DNA from: Streptomyces sp. TRM70350
GTDB lineage: Bacteria > Actinomycetota > Actinomycetes > Streptomycetales > Streptomycetaceae
Direction of reading: 5' to 3'
DNA length: 55,147 bases
Assembly: GCF_019219825.1 (NCBI RefSeq)
Contig: NZ_JAHUXH010000039.1
Location: 1 to 55,147, forward strand
In this document: positions 21,210 through 31,278 of the stretch, in pieces
Numbering within the stretch: the first letter of the stretch is position 1
Layout: every line of letters begins with the position of its first letter
Made by a program: the position numbers and the translations under genes
The notes under the pieces: generated by a model
Database searches by the model: none
The model's input: only the letters and a program-made list of their open reading frames with translations
Told to the model about the DNA's origin: nothing

Positions 21210-21533
21210 TCATACCCGGGGCAGGGACTCCACGCCGATGCCGCCCTCGATCGCCAGGATCCGGTGCAGCCGGGTGGCCACCAGCAGGCGCTGCATCTGC
21301 GGCGGTACGCCGCGCAGCACCAGGCGCCGGCCGCAGCGGCCGGCCCGCCGGTGGGCCCCCATGATGACCCCGAGTCCGGTGGCGTCCCACGAGTCCAGTT
21401 CGGACAGGTCGAGGACGAGGTCGCCGTCTCCGTCGTCGACGGCCGAGTGCAGGACCGTACGGGCGTCCGCCGCGCTGCGGACGTCGAGGCGGCCCCCGAC
21501 GACCACCTCGGCGTGGTCGCCCCTGATGTGCAT
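21210..21533 (-). CDS. STAS-domain protein (anti-sigma factor antagonist-like)
   Basis: 107 residues, a stand-alone STAS domain. ATG 21533 follows GGGGAG at correct spacing. The conserved loop that carries the phospho-acceptor Ser in SpoIIAA-type proteins reads WDATGLGV here: Thr52 holds the acceptor position and the preceding Ser is Ala. Control by phosphorylation on Thr is therefore possible but altered. No anti-sigma kinase gene is adjacent, so its partner is encoded elsewhere. Confidence 0.88.
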   Translation of the reverse strand: MHIRGDHAEVVVGGRLDVRSAADARTVLHSAVDDGDGDLVLDLSELDSWDATGLGVIMGAHRRAGRCGRRLVLRGVPPQMQRLLVATRLHRILAIEGGIGVESLPRV

Positions 21534-21676
21534 ATGCGCTCCCCGTGAGTGCGGTGACGTACTCCAAGACGGTGGCTGTGCACCGTCTGACTGCTTCCGT
21601 GGCGGTGCGGTTGCTGGTTGTAAGCGAACCGATACCGAATTCACCCCGAGGTGTGATGTCTCAGGGGCGTTTGGTG

Positions 21677-21715
21677 CTTCAGCGCTTGCTGATTCTCTTC
21701 AGCGCTTGCTGATTC
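21677..21715. repeat. 20-base tandem duplication at the dehydrogenase 3' end
   Basis: Two perfect copies of a 19-base sequence (21677-21695 and 21697-21715), period 20. The second runs into the stop codon of the dehydrogenase gene. It looks like a recent slippage duplication of the gene end. Confidence 0.9.
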
Positions 21716-22562
21716 AGTGCTTGTAGAAGCCCTGCCCGCTCTTGCGTCCGATGTCACCGGCGTCAACCATCCGGCGCATCAGCTCCGGCGGAGCGAACTT
21801 CTCGTCCTGGGTCTCGGTGTAGATGTTGCTGGTGGCGTGCAGCAGGATGTCGACGCCGGTGAGGTCGGCCGTGGCCAGCGGGCCCATGGCGTGACCGAAG
21901 CCCAGCTTGCAGGCGATGTCGATGTCCTCGGCGGAGGCGACGCCCGACTCGTACAGCCTGGCCGCCTCGACGACGAGCGCCGAGATGAGCCGGGTGGTGA
22001 CGAAGCCGGCCACGTCGCGGTTGACGACGATGCAGGTCTTGCCGACCGACTCGGCGAACTCCCGCGCGGTGGCGAGCGTCTGGTCACTCGTCTTGTAGCC
22101 CCGTACGAGTTCGCACAGCTGCATCATCGGCACCGGCGAGAAGAAGTGCGTGCCGACGACCCGCTCGGGGCGCTCCGTCACGGCCGCGATCTTGGTGATC
22201 GGGATGGCGGAGGTGTTGGAGGCGAGCACGGTGTCCGGGCGCACGATCTTGTCGAGGGTGCGGAAGATCTCGTGCTTGACGTCCAGCTTCTCGAAGACGG
22301 CCTCGACGACGATGTCCGCGTCGGCGGCGGCGTCCAGGTCGGTGGTCGCGGTGATCCGGGCGAGAGCGGCCTCGGCGTCGTGCGCCTCCAGCTTGCCCTT
22401 GCTGACGAACTTGTCGTACGAGGCCCTGATGCCGTCGGTGCCACGCCCCAGCGCCTCGTCGGTGACGTCGCGCAGGACGACGTCCCAGCCCGCCTGGGCG
22501 GAGACCTGGGCGATGCCGGAACCCATGAGACCGGCCCCGATGACGGCGAGCTTCCGTGCCAC
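21714..22562 (-). CDS. 3-hydroxybutyryl-CoA dehydrogenase
   Basis: 282 residues from GTG 22562, behind GGGGAG. It reduces acetoacetyl-CoA or oxidises 3-hydroxyacyl-CoA with NAD(P). The Rossmann motif is VIGAGLMGSGIA. EAVFEKLDVK, SNTSAIPIT and THFFSPVPMMQLCE (catalytic His and Glu) are canonical. The C-terminal domain ends DIGRKSGQGFYKH, the expected end for the family. It is transcribed away from the PduO gene. It may use the product of the thiolase at 4087, but the genes are 17 kb apart. Confidence 0.94.
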   Translation of the reverse strand: MARKLAVIGAGLMGSGIAQVSAQAGWDVVLRDVTDEALGRGTDGIRASYDKFVSKGKLEAHDAEAALARITATTDLDAAADADIVVEAVFEKLDVKHEIFRTLDKIVRPDTVLASNTSAIPITKIAAVTERPERVVGTHFFSPVPMMQLCELVRGYKTSDQTLATAREFAESVGKTCIVVNRDVAGFVTTRLISALVVEAARLYESGVASAEDIDIACKLGFGHAMGPLATADLTGVDILLHATSNIYTETQDEKFAPPELMRRMVDAGDIGRKSGQGFYKH

Positions 22563-22771
22563 TGTGCGACTCCCCTGGTACGCGCTGTCGTTCTTCTCTC
22601 GGGCGGACACTAGCGCTCGTGAGGGCCGGTGTGACCGGTAAGTAACGCGCGTCACGTCTCACATGACGGACATCACACCGGCACGGCTCATCGGGCGCCC
22701 CGTACGGCGTAGTTGGGCACCTGGCCGATGACGCCGGGCCCGGCGTGGCCGGACGTGACTACGCTGGCCTC

Positions 22772-23344
22772 ATGGTCAATCTGACGCGCATCTACACCCG
22801 CACCGGCGACCAGGGCACCACCGCCCTCGGTGACATGAGCCGGGTCGCCAAGACGGATCTGCGGATCTCGGCCTACGCGGACGCCAACGAGGCCAACGCG
22901 GTGATCGGTACGGCGATCGCGCTGGGCAACCTGGACGAGGAGGTCGTCAAGGTCCTCACCCGCGTGCAGAACGACCTGTTCGACGTGGGTGCGGACCTGT
23001 CGACGCCGGTGGTGGAGAAGCCTCAGTTCCCGCCGCTGCGGGTCGAGCAGTTCTACATCGACCGTCTGGAGGCGGACTGCGACCGCTTCAACGAACGGCT
23101 GGAGAAGCTCCGCTCCTTCATCCTGCCGGGCGGCACCCCGGGCGCCGCCCTGCTCCACCAGGCCTGCACGGTCGTACGCCGGGCGGAACGCTCGACGTGG
23201 GCCGCCCTGGAGGTGCACGGGGAGACCATGAACCCTCTGACGGCCACCTACCTCAACCGGCTATCGGACCTGCTCTTCATCCTTGCGCGGACGGCCAACA
23301 AGGATGTCGGTGACGTGCTCTGGGTCCCGGGCGGGGAGCGCTGA
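22772..23344 (+). CDS. pduO: PduO-type cob(I)alamin adenosyltransferase
   Basis: 190 residues. Transfers adenosyl from ATP to cob(I)alamin, making the cofactor of methylmalonyl-CoA mutase, the enzyme served by MeaB and Mce elsewhere in the window. The ATP loop YTRTGDQGTTALGD, FILPGGTPGAA, RRAERS and YLNRLSDLLFILAR are family signatures. The ATG at 22772 has no ribosome site; TACGCT at 22760-22765 lies six bases upstream, suggesting a leaderless mRNA. The last 84 bases overlap the 3' end of the opposite membrane-protein gene. Confidence 0.94.
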   Translation: MVNLTRIYTRTGDQGTTALGDMSRVAKTDLRISAYADANEANAVIGTAIALGNLDEEVVKVLTRVQNDLFDVGADLSTPVVEKPQFPPLRVEQFYIDRLEADCDRFNERLEKLRSFILPGGTPGAALLHQACTVVRRAERSTWAALEVHGETMNPLTATYLNRLSDLLFILARTANKDVGDVLWVPGGER

Positions 23345-23887
23345 CTTCTCCTCGCGGGGCGCCTTCTTCGGCCAGATCGCGTACGACAGCGCGATCAGGC
23401 CGTGGATGCCGGCCGCACGCCAGGCGATGAAGATCCAGCTCTCCAGGGAGCCGGTGCGGCTCGGGTCGTCCACGTACCACATGGCGGTCAGCAGCAGCAC
23501 GCTCGCCACCGCGGCGGCGACGACCGTACCGAGCCAGACCCTGCCCTCGTGCCGGGCACGGGCCATCCCGTGGCGCGGCGGCCGCACGGGCGGCGCGGCA
23601 CCGCCGAAGCGGTGGGCGGCGTGCCCGTCGAGCCACTTCACCGTGCGGTGACCGTGACCGACGGTGTAGCCGATGTAGACGGCCGCCAGGCCGTGCTTCC
23701 AGCTCGGGTCGGCGCCGTTCTTGAGGTCGATCGCGGTGGCGACCAGCAGGACGACCTCCAGCAACGGTTCGAGCAACAGCAGCCCCAGCCCCGTACGGCG
23801 CATCCGCAGCACGTAGCGGAAGAACAGCCCCGCGGCCAGCAGCACCCAGAAGCCGACCTCGCAGACGATGATCAGCGTGACGATCAC
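23261..23887 (-). CDS. Multi-pass membrane protein of unknown function
   Basis: 208 residues from GTG 23887, behind GAGGAG. About four or five TM helices: about 2-26, about 33-52, a possible amphipathic stretch near 65-80, about 118-140 and about 150-172. They are followed by a charged C-terminal tail. No enzyme motif is recognised. It overlaps the end of the adenosyltransferase gene by 84 bases, and there is no earlier stop in this frame. I recall a conserved Streptomyces integral membrane protein at this position. Confidence 0.82.
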   Translation of the reverse strand: MIVTLIIVCEVGFWVLLAAGLFFRYVLRMRRTGLGLLLLEPLLEVVLLVATAIDLKNGADPSWKHGLAAVYIGYTVGHGHRTVKWLDGHAAHRFGGAAPPVRPPRHGMARARHEGRVWLGTVVAAAVASVLLLTAMWYVDDPSRTGSLESWIFIAWRAAGIHGLIALSYAIWPKKAPREEKSALPARDPEHVTDILVGRPRKDEEQVR

Positions 23888-24038
23888 GGCACACTCCTCT
23901 CGGTCACCCTCAAGGCTCCCGTCCGGATCCGCCGGAATCGTCGTCGCCGGTGACGAACCGCCACTGCATCCTTCGATGTACGCGCGGACCGTTCGCCAGG
24001 ATCAGGCGCCGGGCGCGTCCGCCGTGTTGGATGGTGCC

Positions 24039-25226
24039 ATGGCCGTACGACTGCCCCGCCCGCACCGTTTCGACGTGTACGTCGGGCTGGTGGGCCTGCT
24101 CGGCGGGCTGCTGCTGTGGGGCATCGGCCTCGGCGTCCGTCCGGCCGGCGAGCCGATCGTGCTGTGGTCCGGGCGCTGGGCCCTGCTGGTGCCGCTGGCC
24201 GTGATGGCGGGCTGTGAGGTGCTGCGCCGGGCCGCCCCGCGCACCGCCCTGCTGACCGCCACGGCCGCGCTGACCCTGGACACCGTCACGCAGGGCAGCC
24301 TGGTGACCGTCCTGATGTACACCGACGTGATGTACGCGGCCGTTCTGTACGGCACGCCCGCCTCGGCCCGCCGCATTCCCCGGATCACCGGCCTGCTCTC
24401 GGTGGCCGGGGCGATCGTGCCGTTCGCGATGTGGCGGGTGCCGGAGGCCCTGCTGATCGGTGTGGCCATCGGCATCGTCGCGTTCGCGCCCGCGAGCACC
24501 GGCCTGATCGTGCGCAACCACCGTGAGGCCGCCGAGGCCGCCCGGCTGCGCGCCGAGCAGACCGCGCTGCTCGCCGAGATGGACCGCGTCCAGGCCGTCA
24601 CCGCCGAACGCGCCCGGATGGCGCGCGAGTTGCACGACATGGTCGCCAACCATCTCTCCGCGATCGCCATCCACTCCACGGCCGCGCTCTCCCTCGACGA
24701 CCCGGACACCACCAGGCAGGCCCTCGGTGTCATCCGCGACAACAGCGTCGAGGGGCTCGCGGAGATGCGCCGCCTGATCGGCATCCTGCGGGACGACAGC
24801 GGCGACACCGAACCGGCCCCGTCCCCCACCCTCGACGGCCTGGGCGCCCTCGTCGACACCGCACGCGCCAACGGCCTCGGCGTCACCCTCGCCGCCGAGC
24901 ACGGCGAGGGGCTGCCCGCGCCGGTGGAGCTCGCGGCGTACCGGATCGTGCAGGAGTCCCTCACCAACGCCCTCAAGCACGCCGGCCCCGGCCGGGTCAC
25001 GGTCGCGCTGCGGCAGCGGGACGGCTCGCTGGACATCACCGTGACCAGCCCGTACGGCGACCGGGACGGGCCCCGGGCGCCCGGCTCCGGCGCCGGGCTG
25101 GTGGGGATGCGGGAGCGGGCCGCCCTGCTGGACGGCCGCTTCGAGGCGGGGCCGGAGGACTCACCCGGGGGCAAGATCTGGGCCGTACGGGTCACCCTGC
25201 CCATCACCGAAGGAGGGACCGAATGA
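24039..25226 (+). CDS. chiS: Sensor histidine kinase ChiS of the chitinase locus
   Basis: 395 residues from ATG 24039. Longer in-frame starts exist (for example the ATG near 23977), so the N-terminus is uncertain. The N-terminal about 155 residues form five or six TM helices with little extracellular sequence. A HisKA_3 domain follows (ERARMARELHDMVANHLSAI, His199), then a HATPase_c domain ending GAGLVGMRERAALLDG. NarL-type kinases of this kind pair with LuxR-type regulators. The next gene overlaps by ATGA. In S. coelicolor this pair lies directly upstream of chiC and controls it. Confidence 0.88.
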   Translation: MAVRLPRPHRFDVYVGLVGLLGGLLLWGIGLGVRPAGEPIVLWSGRWALLVPLAVMAGCEVLRRAAPRTALLTATAALTLDTVTQGSLVTVLMYTDVMYAAVLYGTPASARRIPRITGLLSVAGAIVPFAMWRVPEALLIGVAIGIVAFAPASTGLIVRNHREAAEAARLRAEQTALLAEMDRVQAVTAERARMARELHDMVANHLSAIAIHSTAALSLDDPDTTRQALGVIRDNSVEGLAEMRRLIGILRDDSGDTEPAPSPTLDGLGALVDTARANGLGVTLAAEHGEGLPAPVELAAYRIVQESLTNALKHAGPGRVTVALRQRDGSLDITVTSPYGDRDGPRAPGSGAGLVGMRERAALLDGRFEAGPEDSPGGKIWAVRVTLPITEGGTE

Positions 25227-25903
25227 TCCGCGTGCTCGTCGCCGAGGACCAGTCCGCCGTGCGCTCCGGGCTCGTGCTCATCCTGCGCAGCGTGCCCGAC
25301 ATCGACGTGGTCGGCGAGGCGTCCGACGGCGAGCGGGCGGTGGAGCTGGCCCGTGAACTGCGGCCGGACCTGGTGCTGATGGACATTCAGATGCCGCGGC
25401 TGGACGGGGTGTCGGCGACCCGGCAGCTGGTGGCGGAGGGGCTGGCCGATGTCCTGGTGCTGACCACCTTCGACCTCGACGAATATGTGTTCGGCGCGCT
25501 GCGCGCCGGCGCCTGCGGGTTCCTGCTGAAGAACACGGATGCGATGGATCTGCTGGAGGCGGTGCGGACGGTGGCGCGCGGGGAGGGCCTGATCTCACCG
25601 GCGGTCACGCGCCGGCTGATCGCCGAGTTCGCCGCCAAGCCGGTACGGGAGCCGAAGGCCGACCCCGCGGTGCTGGACACCCTCACCCGGCGCGAGCGCG
25701 AGGTGCTGTCCTGTCTCGGCGAGGGGCTGTCCAACGCCGATGTCGCGGCCCGCCTCGACATGGCGGAGGCGACGGTGAAGACGCACGTCAGCCGGTTGCT
25801 GGGGAAGCTGGGGCTGCACAGCCGGGTCCAAGCGGCCGTACTGGCTCAGGAGTTGGGGATCCGACACACACATGGGGACAGTGGTCCAGACCTATTGACC
25901 TAA
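25223..25903 (+). CDS. chiR: NarL/LuxR-family response regulator ChiR
   Basis: 226 residues. The receiver has E8/D9 and phospho-acceptor D54 (LVLMDIQMPR), Thr in VLTTFD and a Lys in LLKNTD. A LuxR-type helix-turn-helix at about 155-215 includes LTRREREVLSCLGEGLSNADVAARL. It is translationally coupled to chiS and ends about 80 bases before chiC, and its final codons overlap the chiC promoter repeats. The function in chitinase induction is from knowledge of the S. coelicolor orthologue. Confidence 0.9.
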   Translation: MIRVLVAEDQSAVRSGLVLILRSVPDIDVVGEASDGERAVELARELRPDLVLMDIQMPRLDGVSATRQLVAEGLADVLVLTTFDLDEYVFGALRAGACGFLLKNTDAMDLLEAVRTVARGEGLISPAVTRRLIAEFAAKPVREPKADPAVLDTLTRREREVLSCLGEGLSNADVAARLDMAEATVKTHVSRLLGKLGLHSRVQAAVLAQELGIRHTHGDSGPDLLT

Positions 25904-25923
25904 GGTCCAGACCTTTCTATTCT
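25882..25923 (+). promoter_or_regulatory. chiC promoter with paired 12-base operators
   Basis: Two near-identical repeats, TGGTCCAGACCT (25882-25893) and AGGTCCAGACCT (25903-25914), lie 21 bases apart, two helical turns. Between them is the -35 TTGACC (25895-25900). The -10 TATTCT is at 25918-25923, with 17-base spacing. The repeats are of the kind known in Streptomyces chitinase promoters and resemble the DasR binding consensus. This implies repression relieved by chito-oligosaccharide signals, with activation by ChiR. Confidence 0.85.
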
Positions 25924-25984
25924 CGCGGCACTGTGGGCCTGATGGCTCAGTCATGCCCCCGACAACCCCATAAGGAGGCGCAGC

Positions 25985-27814
<1,830 letters not shown>

Positions 27815-27830
27815 CCCTGTCGAACAAGCC

Positions 27831-28277
27831 TTAAGCGACGTTGACGCGCTGACCGGGCGGGGCTGCCTCGAGCCACGCGAGGAAACCAGTCAGCGCGTCT
27901 TCGCTCATGGCGAGCTCCAGGCGCGTGCCCCGGTGCAGACAGGCGAGGATCACCGAGTCGGAGAGCAGCGCCAGCTCCTCCTCGCCCTCCGGGAGCCGGC
28001 GGCCGGCCACCTCGATCGCGGAGCGCTCCAGGATGCGGCGCGGGCGGGGGGCGTAGGAGAAGACGCGGAACCACTCCACGCGGTCGCCGTTGTAGCGGGC
28101 CACACCGTAGGCCCAGCCCTTGCCGCCGGTGTCGGGTTTCTCCGGCACGTCCCAGCGCAGGGAGCAGTCGAAGGTGCCGCCGGAGCGCTGGATCAGCCTG
28201 CGGCGCAGGCCGAAGACGAACAGACCCAGCACCACCAGGGCGACGACGATTCCGCACACAGTCAGAGCGAGGACCAT
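27831..28277 (-). CDS. DUF2550 membrane protein
   Basis: 148 residues from ATG 28277, nine bases from GAGGAGG; a GTG two codons upstream is too close to that site. One N-terminal TM helix (about 1-25) is followed by a compact domain with RSGGTFDCSLRW, GWAYGVARYNGDRVEWFRVFS and ALLSDSVILAC, characteristic of DUF2550. It lies downstream of atpC, as in Mycobacterium, but a strong stem-loop separates them. The function is unknown; long-standing linkage to the ATP synthase operon is its main clue. Confidence 0.88.
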   Translation of the reverse strand: MVLALTVCGIVVALVVLGLFVFGLRRRLIQRSGGTFDCSLRWDVPEKPDTGGKGWAYGVARYNGDRVEWFRVFSYAPRPRRILERSAIEVAGRRLPEGEEELALLSDSVILACLHRGTRLELAMSEDALTGFLAWLEAAPPGQRVNVA

Positions 28278-28333
28278 CGACACCGACCTCCTCGTCTCCT
28301 AGGTAACGGAACGTACAAAACACCCATATCTGC

Positions 28334-28381
28334 CTCAGCCGCGGTCAGCTCCGGATTGCTCCGGTGCCGACCGCGGCTGAG
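28334..28381 (-). terminator. Terminator at the end of the atp operon
   Basis: A perfect 13-base stem (28334-28346 with 28369-28381) with a small nested CCGGA/TCCGG hairpin in its loop begins 26 bases after the atpC stop. On the minus strand it is followed within about 12 bases by GTTTTGT. It should end most atp transcripts before the DUF2550 gene. Confidence 0.75.
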
Positions 28382-28406
28382 TGACGTCATCGCACGCCGG
28401 GGTGGG

Positions 28407-28784
28407 TCAACGCGCCGCCGACGCGGCACGAAGCCGGACGTCCGCACGACGCTGGGCCTCGGCGTCGTCCTCCGCCTTCGCGCGCTCCAGCTCCTGCTCG
28501 ACGCGCTTGACGTCGATCTCGTCGGCCAGCTCGGCGACCTCGGCCAGCAGCGACAGCTTGTTGTCGGCGAATGAGACGAAACCGCCGTGCACCGCGGCGA
28601 CGACCGTTCCACCGTCACTCGTACGGATGGTCACCGGGCCCGACTCCAGCACACCGAGCAGCGGCTGGTGACCGGGCATGACGCCGATGTCGCCGGACGT
28701 GGTGCGCGCGACGACCAGGGTGGCCTCACCGGACCAGACCTGGCGGTCCGCGGCGACCAGCTCGACGTGCAGCTCAGCAGCCAA
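28407..28784 (-). CDS. atpC: ATP synthase F1 epsilon subunit
   Basis: 125 residues. Part of the central stalk that couples rotation to catalysis and inhibits wasteful hydrolysis. The N-terminal beta-sandwich (LHVELVAADRQVWSGEA, GDIGVMPGHQPLLGVLESG) is canonical. The C-terminal helical part (about 85-125) is rich in E, R and A. It is the last gene of the operon, 119 bases after atpD, a gap with two hairpins that may lower its expression relative to atpD. Confidence 0.96.
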   Translation of the reverse strand: MAAELHVELVAADRQVWSGEATLVVARTTSGDIGVMPGHQPLLGVLESGPVTIRTSDGGTVVAAVHGGFVSFADNKLSLLAEVAELADEIDVKRVEQELERAKAEDDAEAQRRADVRLRAASAAR

Positions 28785-28852
28785 GGGTGGCTCCTCGGGT
28801 CACCACCCGGCGGTTCTGCCGGGTGTTGGTTACAAGTCTAATAGGCGTGGCA

Positions 28853-28879
28853 GAGGGGGCGGGACGACCCCGCCCCCTC
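28853..28879 (-). other. Intercistronic hairpin between atpD and atpC
   Basis: An 11-base GC stem (28853-28863 with 28869-28879) sits 24 bases after the atpD stop. A second 8-base stem (28804-28811 with 28818-28825) lies just before the atpC ribosome site. They could attenuate transcription or stabilise the upstream message. Confidence 0.5.
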
Positions 28880-28903
28880 ACGACACGAGCACGAGGGCCC
28901 GGG

Positions 28904-30340
28904 TCAGGAGACGCCCAGCTCCTTCGCGTTCTTCTTCAGGTCCTCGATACCGCCGCACATGAAGAACGCCTGCTCGGGGAAGTGGTCGTACTCACCGTCG
29001 CAGATCGCGTTGAACGCGGCGATCGACTCGTCCAGCGGCACGTCCGAACCGTCCACGCCGGTGAACTGCTTGGCGACGTGGGTGTTCTGCGACAGGAAGC
29101 GCTCCACGCGACGGGCACGGTGGACGACGAGCTTGTCCTCCTCGCCGAGCTCGTCGATACCGAGGATCGCGATGATGTCCTGGAGGTCCTTGTACTTCTG
29201 CAGGATGTTCTTCACGCGCATGGCCGCGTTGTAGTGGTCCTGCGAGATGTAGCGCGGGTCCAGGATCCGGGACGTGGAGTCCAGCGGGTCCACGGCCGGG
29301 TAGATGCCCTTCTCGGAGATCGGACGGGACAGCACCGTCGTCGCGTCGAGGTGGGCGAAGGTGGTGGCTGGGGCCGGGTCGGTCAGGTCGTCCGCGGGGA
29401 CGTAGATCGCCTGCATGGAGGTGATCGAGTGACCGCGGGTCGAGGTGATGCGCTCCTGGAGGAGACCCATCTCGTCGGCCAGGTTCGGCTGGTAGCCCAC
29501 CGCGGAGGGCATACGGCCGAGCAGGGTCGACACCTCGGAACCGGCCTGCGTGAAGCGGAAGATGTTGTCGATGAAGAACAGCACGTCCTGCTTCTGCACA
29601 TCGCGGAAGTACTCCGCCATGGTCAGACCGGCGAGGGCCACGCGCAGACGGGTGCCCGGAGGCTCGTCCATCTGACCGAAGACCAGTGCGGTCTTGTCGA
29701 TGACGCCCGACTCCGACATCTCCTCGATGAGGTCGTTGCCCTCACGGGTGCGCTCACCGACACCGGCGAACACGGAGACACCGTCGTGGTTGTTGGCGAC
29801 GCGGTAGATCATCTCCTGGATGAGCACCGTCTTGCCGACGCCGGCACCACCGAACAGACCGATCTTTCCACCCTTGACGTACGGGGTGAGAAGGTCGATG
29901 ACCTTGACGCCGGTCTCGAACATCTCGGTCTTCGACTCGAGCTCGTCGAAGTTCGGCGCCTTGCGGTGGATGGACCAGCGCTCACCGTCGTAGGACTCGT
30001 CGACGTTCAGCACCTCACCGAGGGTGTTGAACACCTTGCCCTTGGTGAAGTCGCCGACCGGGACGGTGATGCCCGTGCCGGTGTCGGTGACCGCGGCCTG
30101 GCGGACCAGACCGTCGGTGGGCTGCATCGAGATCGCGCGGACCAGGCCGTCACCCAGGTGCTGGGCGACCTCCAGGGTCAGCGTCTTCTTCTCGCCCGCG
30201 TTGGCCGGGTCGGAGACCTCGACGTGAAGGGCGTTGTAGATGTCCGGCATCGCGTCGACGGGGAACTCCACGTCGACGACCGGGCCGATGACCCGCGCGA
30301 CGCGGCCCGTCGCCGTGGCCGTCTCAACAGTGGTGGTCAT
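28904..30340 (-). CDS. atpD: ATP synthase F1 beta subunit (catalytic)
   Basis: 478 residues, full length. Walker A GGAGVGKTVLIQE; the catalytic Glu region GERTREGNDL; Walker B VLFFIDNIFRF; and the DELSEED-like segment near the C-terminus (DIIAILGIDELGEEDK) are present. It alternates with alpha in the F1 hexamer. It follows atpG by two bases. Confidence 0.98.
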   Translation of the reverse strand: MTTTVETATATGRVARVIGPVVDVEFPVDAMPDIYNALHVEVSDPANAGEKKTLTLEVAQHLGDGLVRAISMQPTDGLVRQAAVTDTGTGITVPVGDFTKGKVFNTLGEVLNVDESYDGERWSIHRKAPNFDELESKTEMFETGVKVIDLLTPYVKGGKIGLFGGAGVGKTVLIQEMIYRVANNHDGVSVFAGVGERTREGNDLIEEMSESGVIDKTALVFGQMDEPPGTRLRVALAGLTMAEYFRDVQKQDVLFFIDNIFRFTQAGSEVSTLLGRMPSAVGYQPNLADEMGLLQERITSTRGHSITSMQAIYVPADDLTDPAPATTFAHLDATTVLSRPISEKGIYPAVDPLDSTSRILDPRYISQDHYNAAMRVKNILQKYKDLQDIIAILGIDELGEEDKLVVHRARRVERFLSQNTHVAKQFTGVDGSDVPLDESIAAFNAICDGEYDHFPEQAFFMCGGIEDLKKNAKELGVS

Positions 30341-30342
30341 GA

Positions 30343-31257
30343 TCAGTCACTCCCCGCGGTCGCGTCGGCCAGGGCACTCGCGCCACCGACGATCTCGCTG
30401 ATTTCCTGGGTGATTTCGGCCTGGCGGGCCTGGTTGGCAAGCCGGGTGAGCGTCTCGATCAGCTCACCGGCGTTGTCCGTCGCCGACTTCATCGCGCGCC
30501 GCGTGGCGGCGTGCTTGGAGGCGGCCGACTGGAGCAGCGCGTTGTAGATCCGGCTCTCGACGTACCGCGGCAGCAGGGCGTCCAGGACGTCCTCGGCCGA
30601 CGGCTCGAAGTCGTACAGCGGGAGGATCTCGCCCTTGGGCTTGGCCTCCGCGGCGACCTCGTCGAGGCTGAGCGGCAGCAGGCGCGCGCCCAGCGCCGTC
30701 TGCGTCATCATCGACACGAACTCGGTGTAGACGATGTGGAGCTCGTCCACGCCGCCGTCCGCCGTGTCCTTCTCGATGGCCTCGATCAGCGGAGCCGCGA
30801 CCTTCTTGGCGTCCGCGTACGAGGGCTCGTCGGTGAAGCCGGTCCACGACTCCGCGATCCTGCGCTCACGGAAGTTGTAGTGGGCGACACCGCGCCGGCC
30901 GACGATGTAGGTGTCGACCTGCTTGCCCTCGCGCTCCAGCTGCTCGGTGAGCTGCTCCGCCGCCTTGATGGCGTTGGAGTTGAACGCACCGGCCAGACCC
31001 CGGTCGCTGGTCAGCAGCAGCACCGCGGACCGGGTGACCGTCTCGGCCTGGGTGGTCAGCGGGTGCTTGGTGTTCGACCCGGTGCCGACCGCCGTGACCG
31101 CGCGGGTCAGTTCCTGCGCGTACGGCGTGGAGGCCGCCACCTTGCGCTGCGCCTTGACGACGCGCGAGGCGGCGATCATCTCCATCGCCTTGGTGATCTT
31201 CTTGGTCGCGGTGACGGATCGGATGCGACGCTTGTAGACCCGGAGCTGGGCTCCCAT
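30343..31257 (-). CDS. atpG: ATP synthase F1 gamma subunit
   Basis: 304 residues. The rotor shaft: the N-terminal helix MGAQLRVYKRRIRSVTATKKITKAM and C-terminal helix (ATRRAMKSATDNAGELI) form the coiled coil inside F1. The actinobacterial insertion between them makes it slightly longer than the E. coli protein. Spacing to atpA is 21 bases, and to atpD two bases. Confidence 0.97.
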   Translation of the reverse strand: MGAQLRVYKRRIRSVTATKKITKAMEMIAASRVVKAQRKVAASTPYAQELTRAVTAVGTGSNTKHPLTTQAETVTRSAVLLLTSDRGLAGAFNSNAIKAAEQLTEQLEREGKQVDTYIVGRRGVAHYNFRERRIAESWTGFTDEPSYADAKKVAAPLIEAIEKDTADGGVDELHIVYTEFVSMMTQTALGARLLPLSLDEVAAEAKPKGEILPLYDFEPSAEDVLDALLPRYVESRIYNALLQSAASKHAATRRAMKSATDNAGELIETLTRLANQARQAEITQEISEIVGGASALADATAGSD

Positions 31258-31278
31258 GAGTCAGGTCCCTTCCTTACG

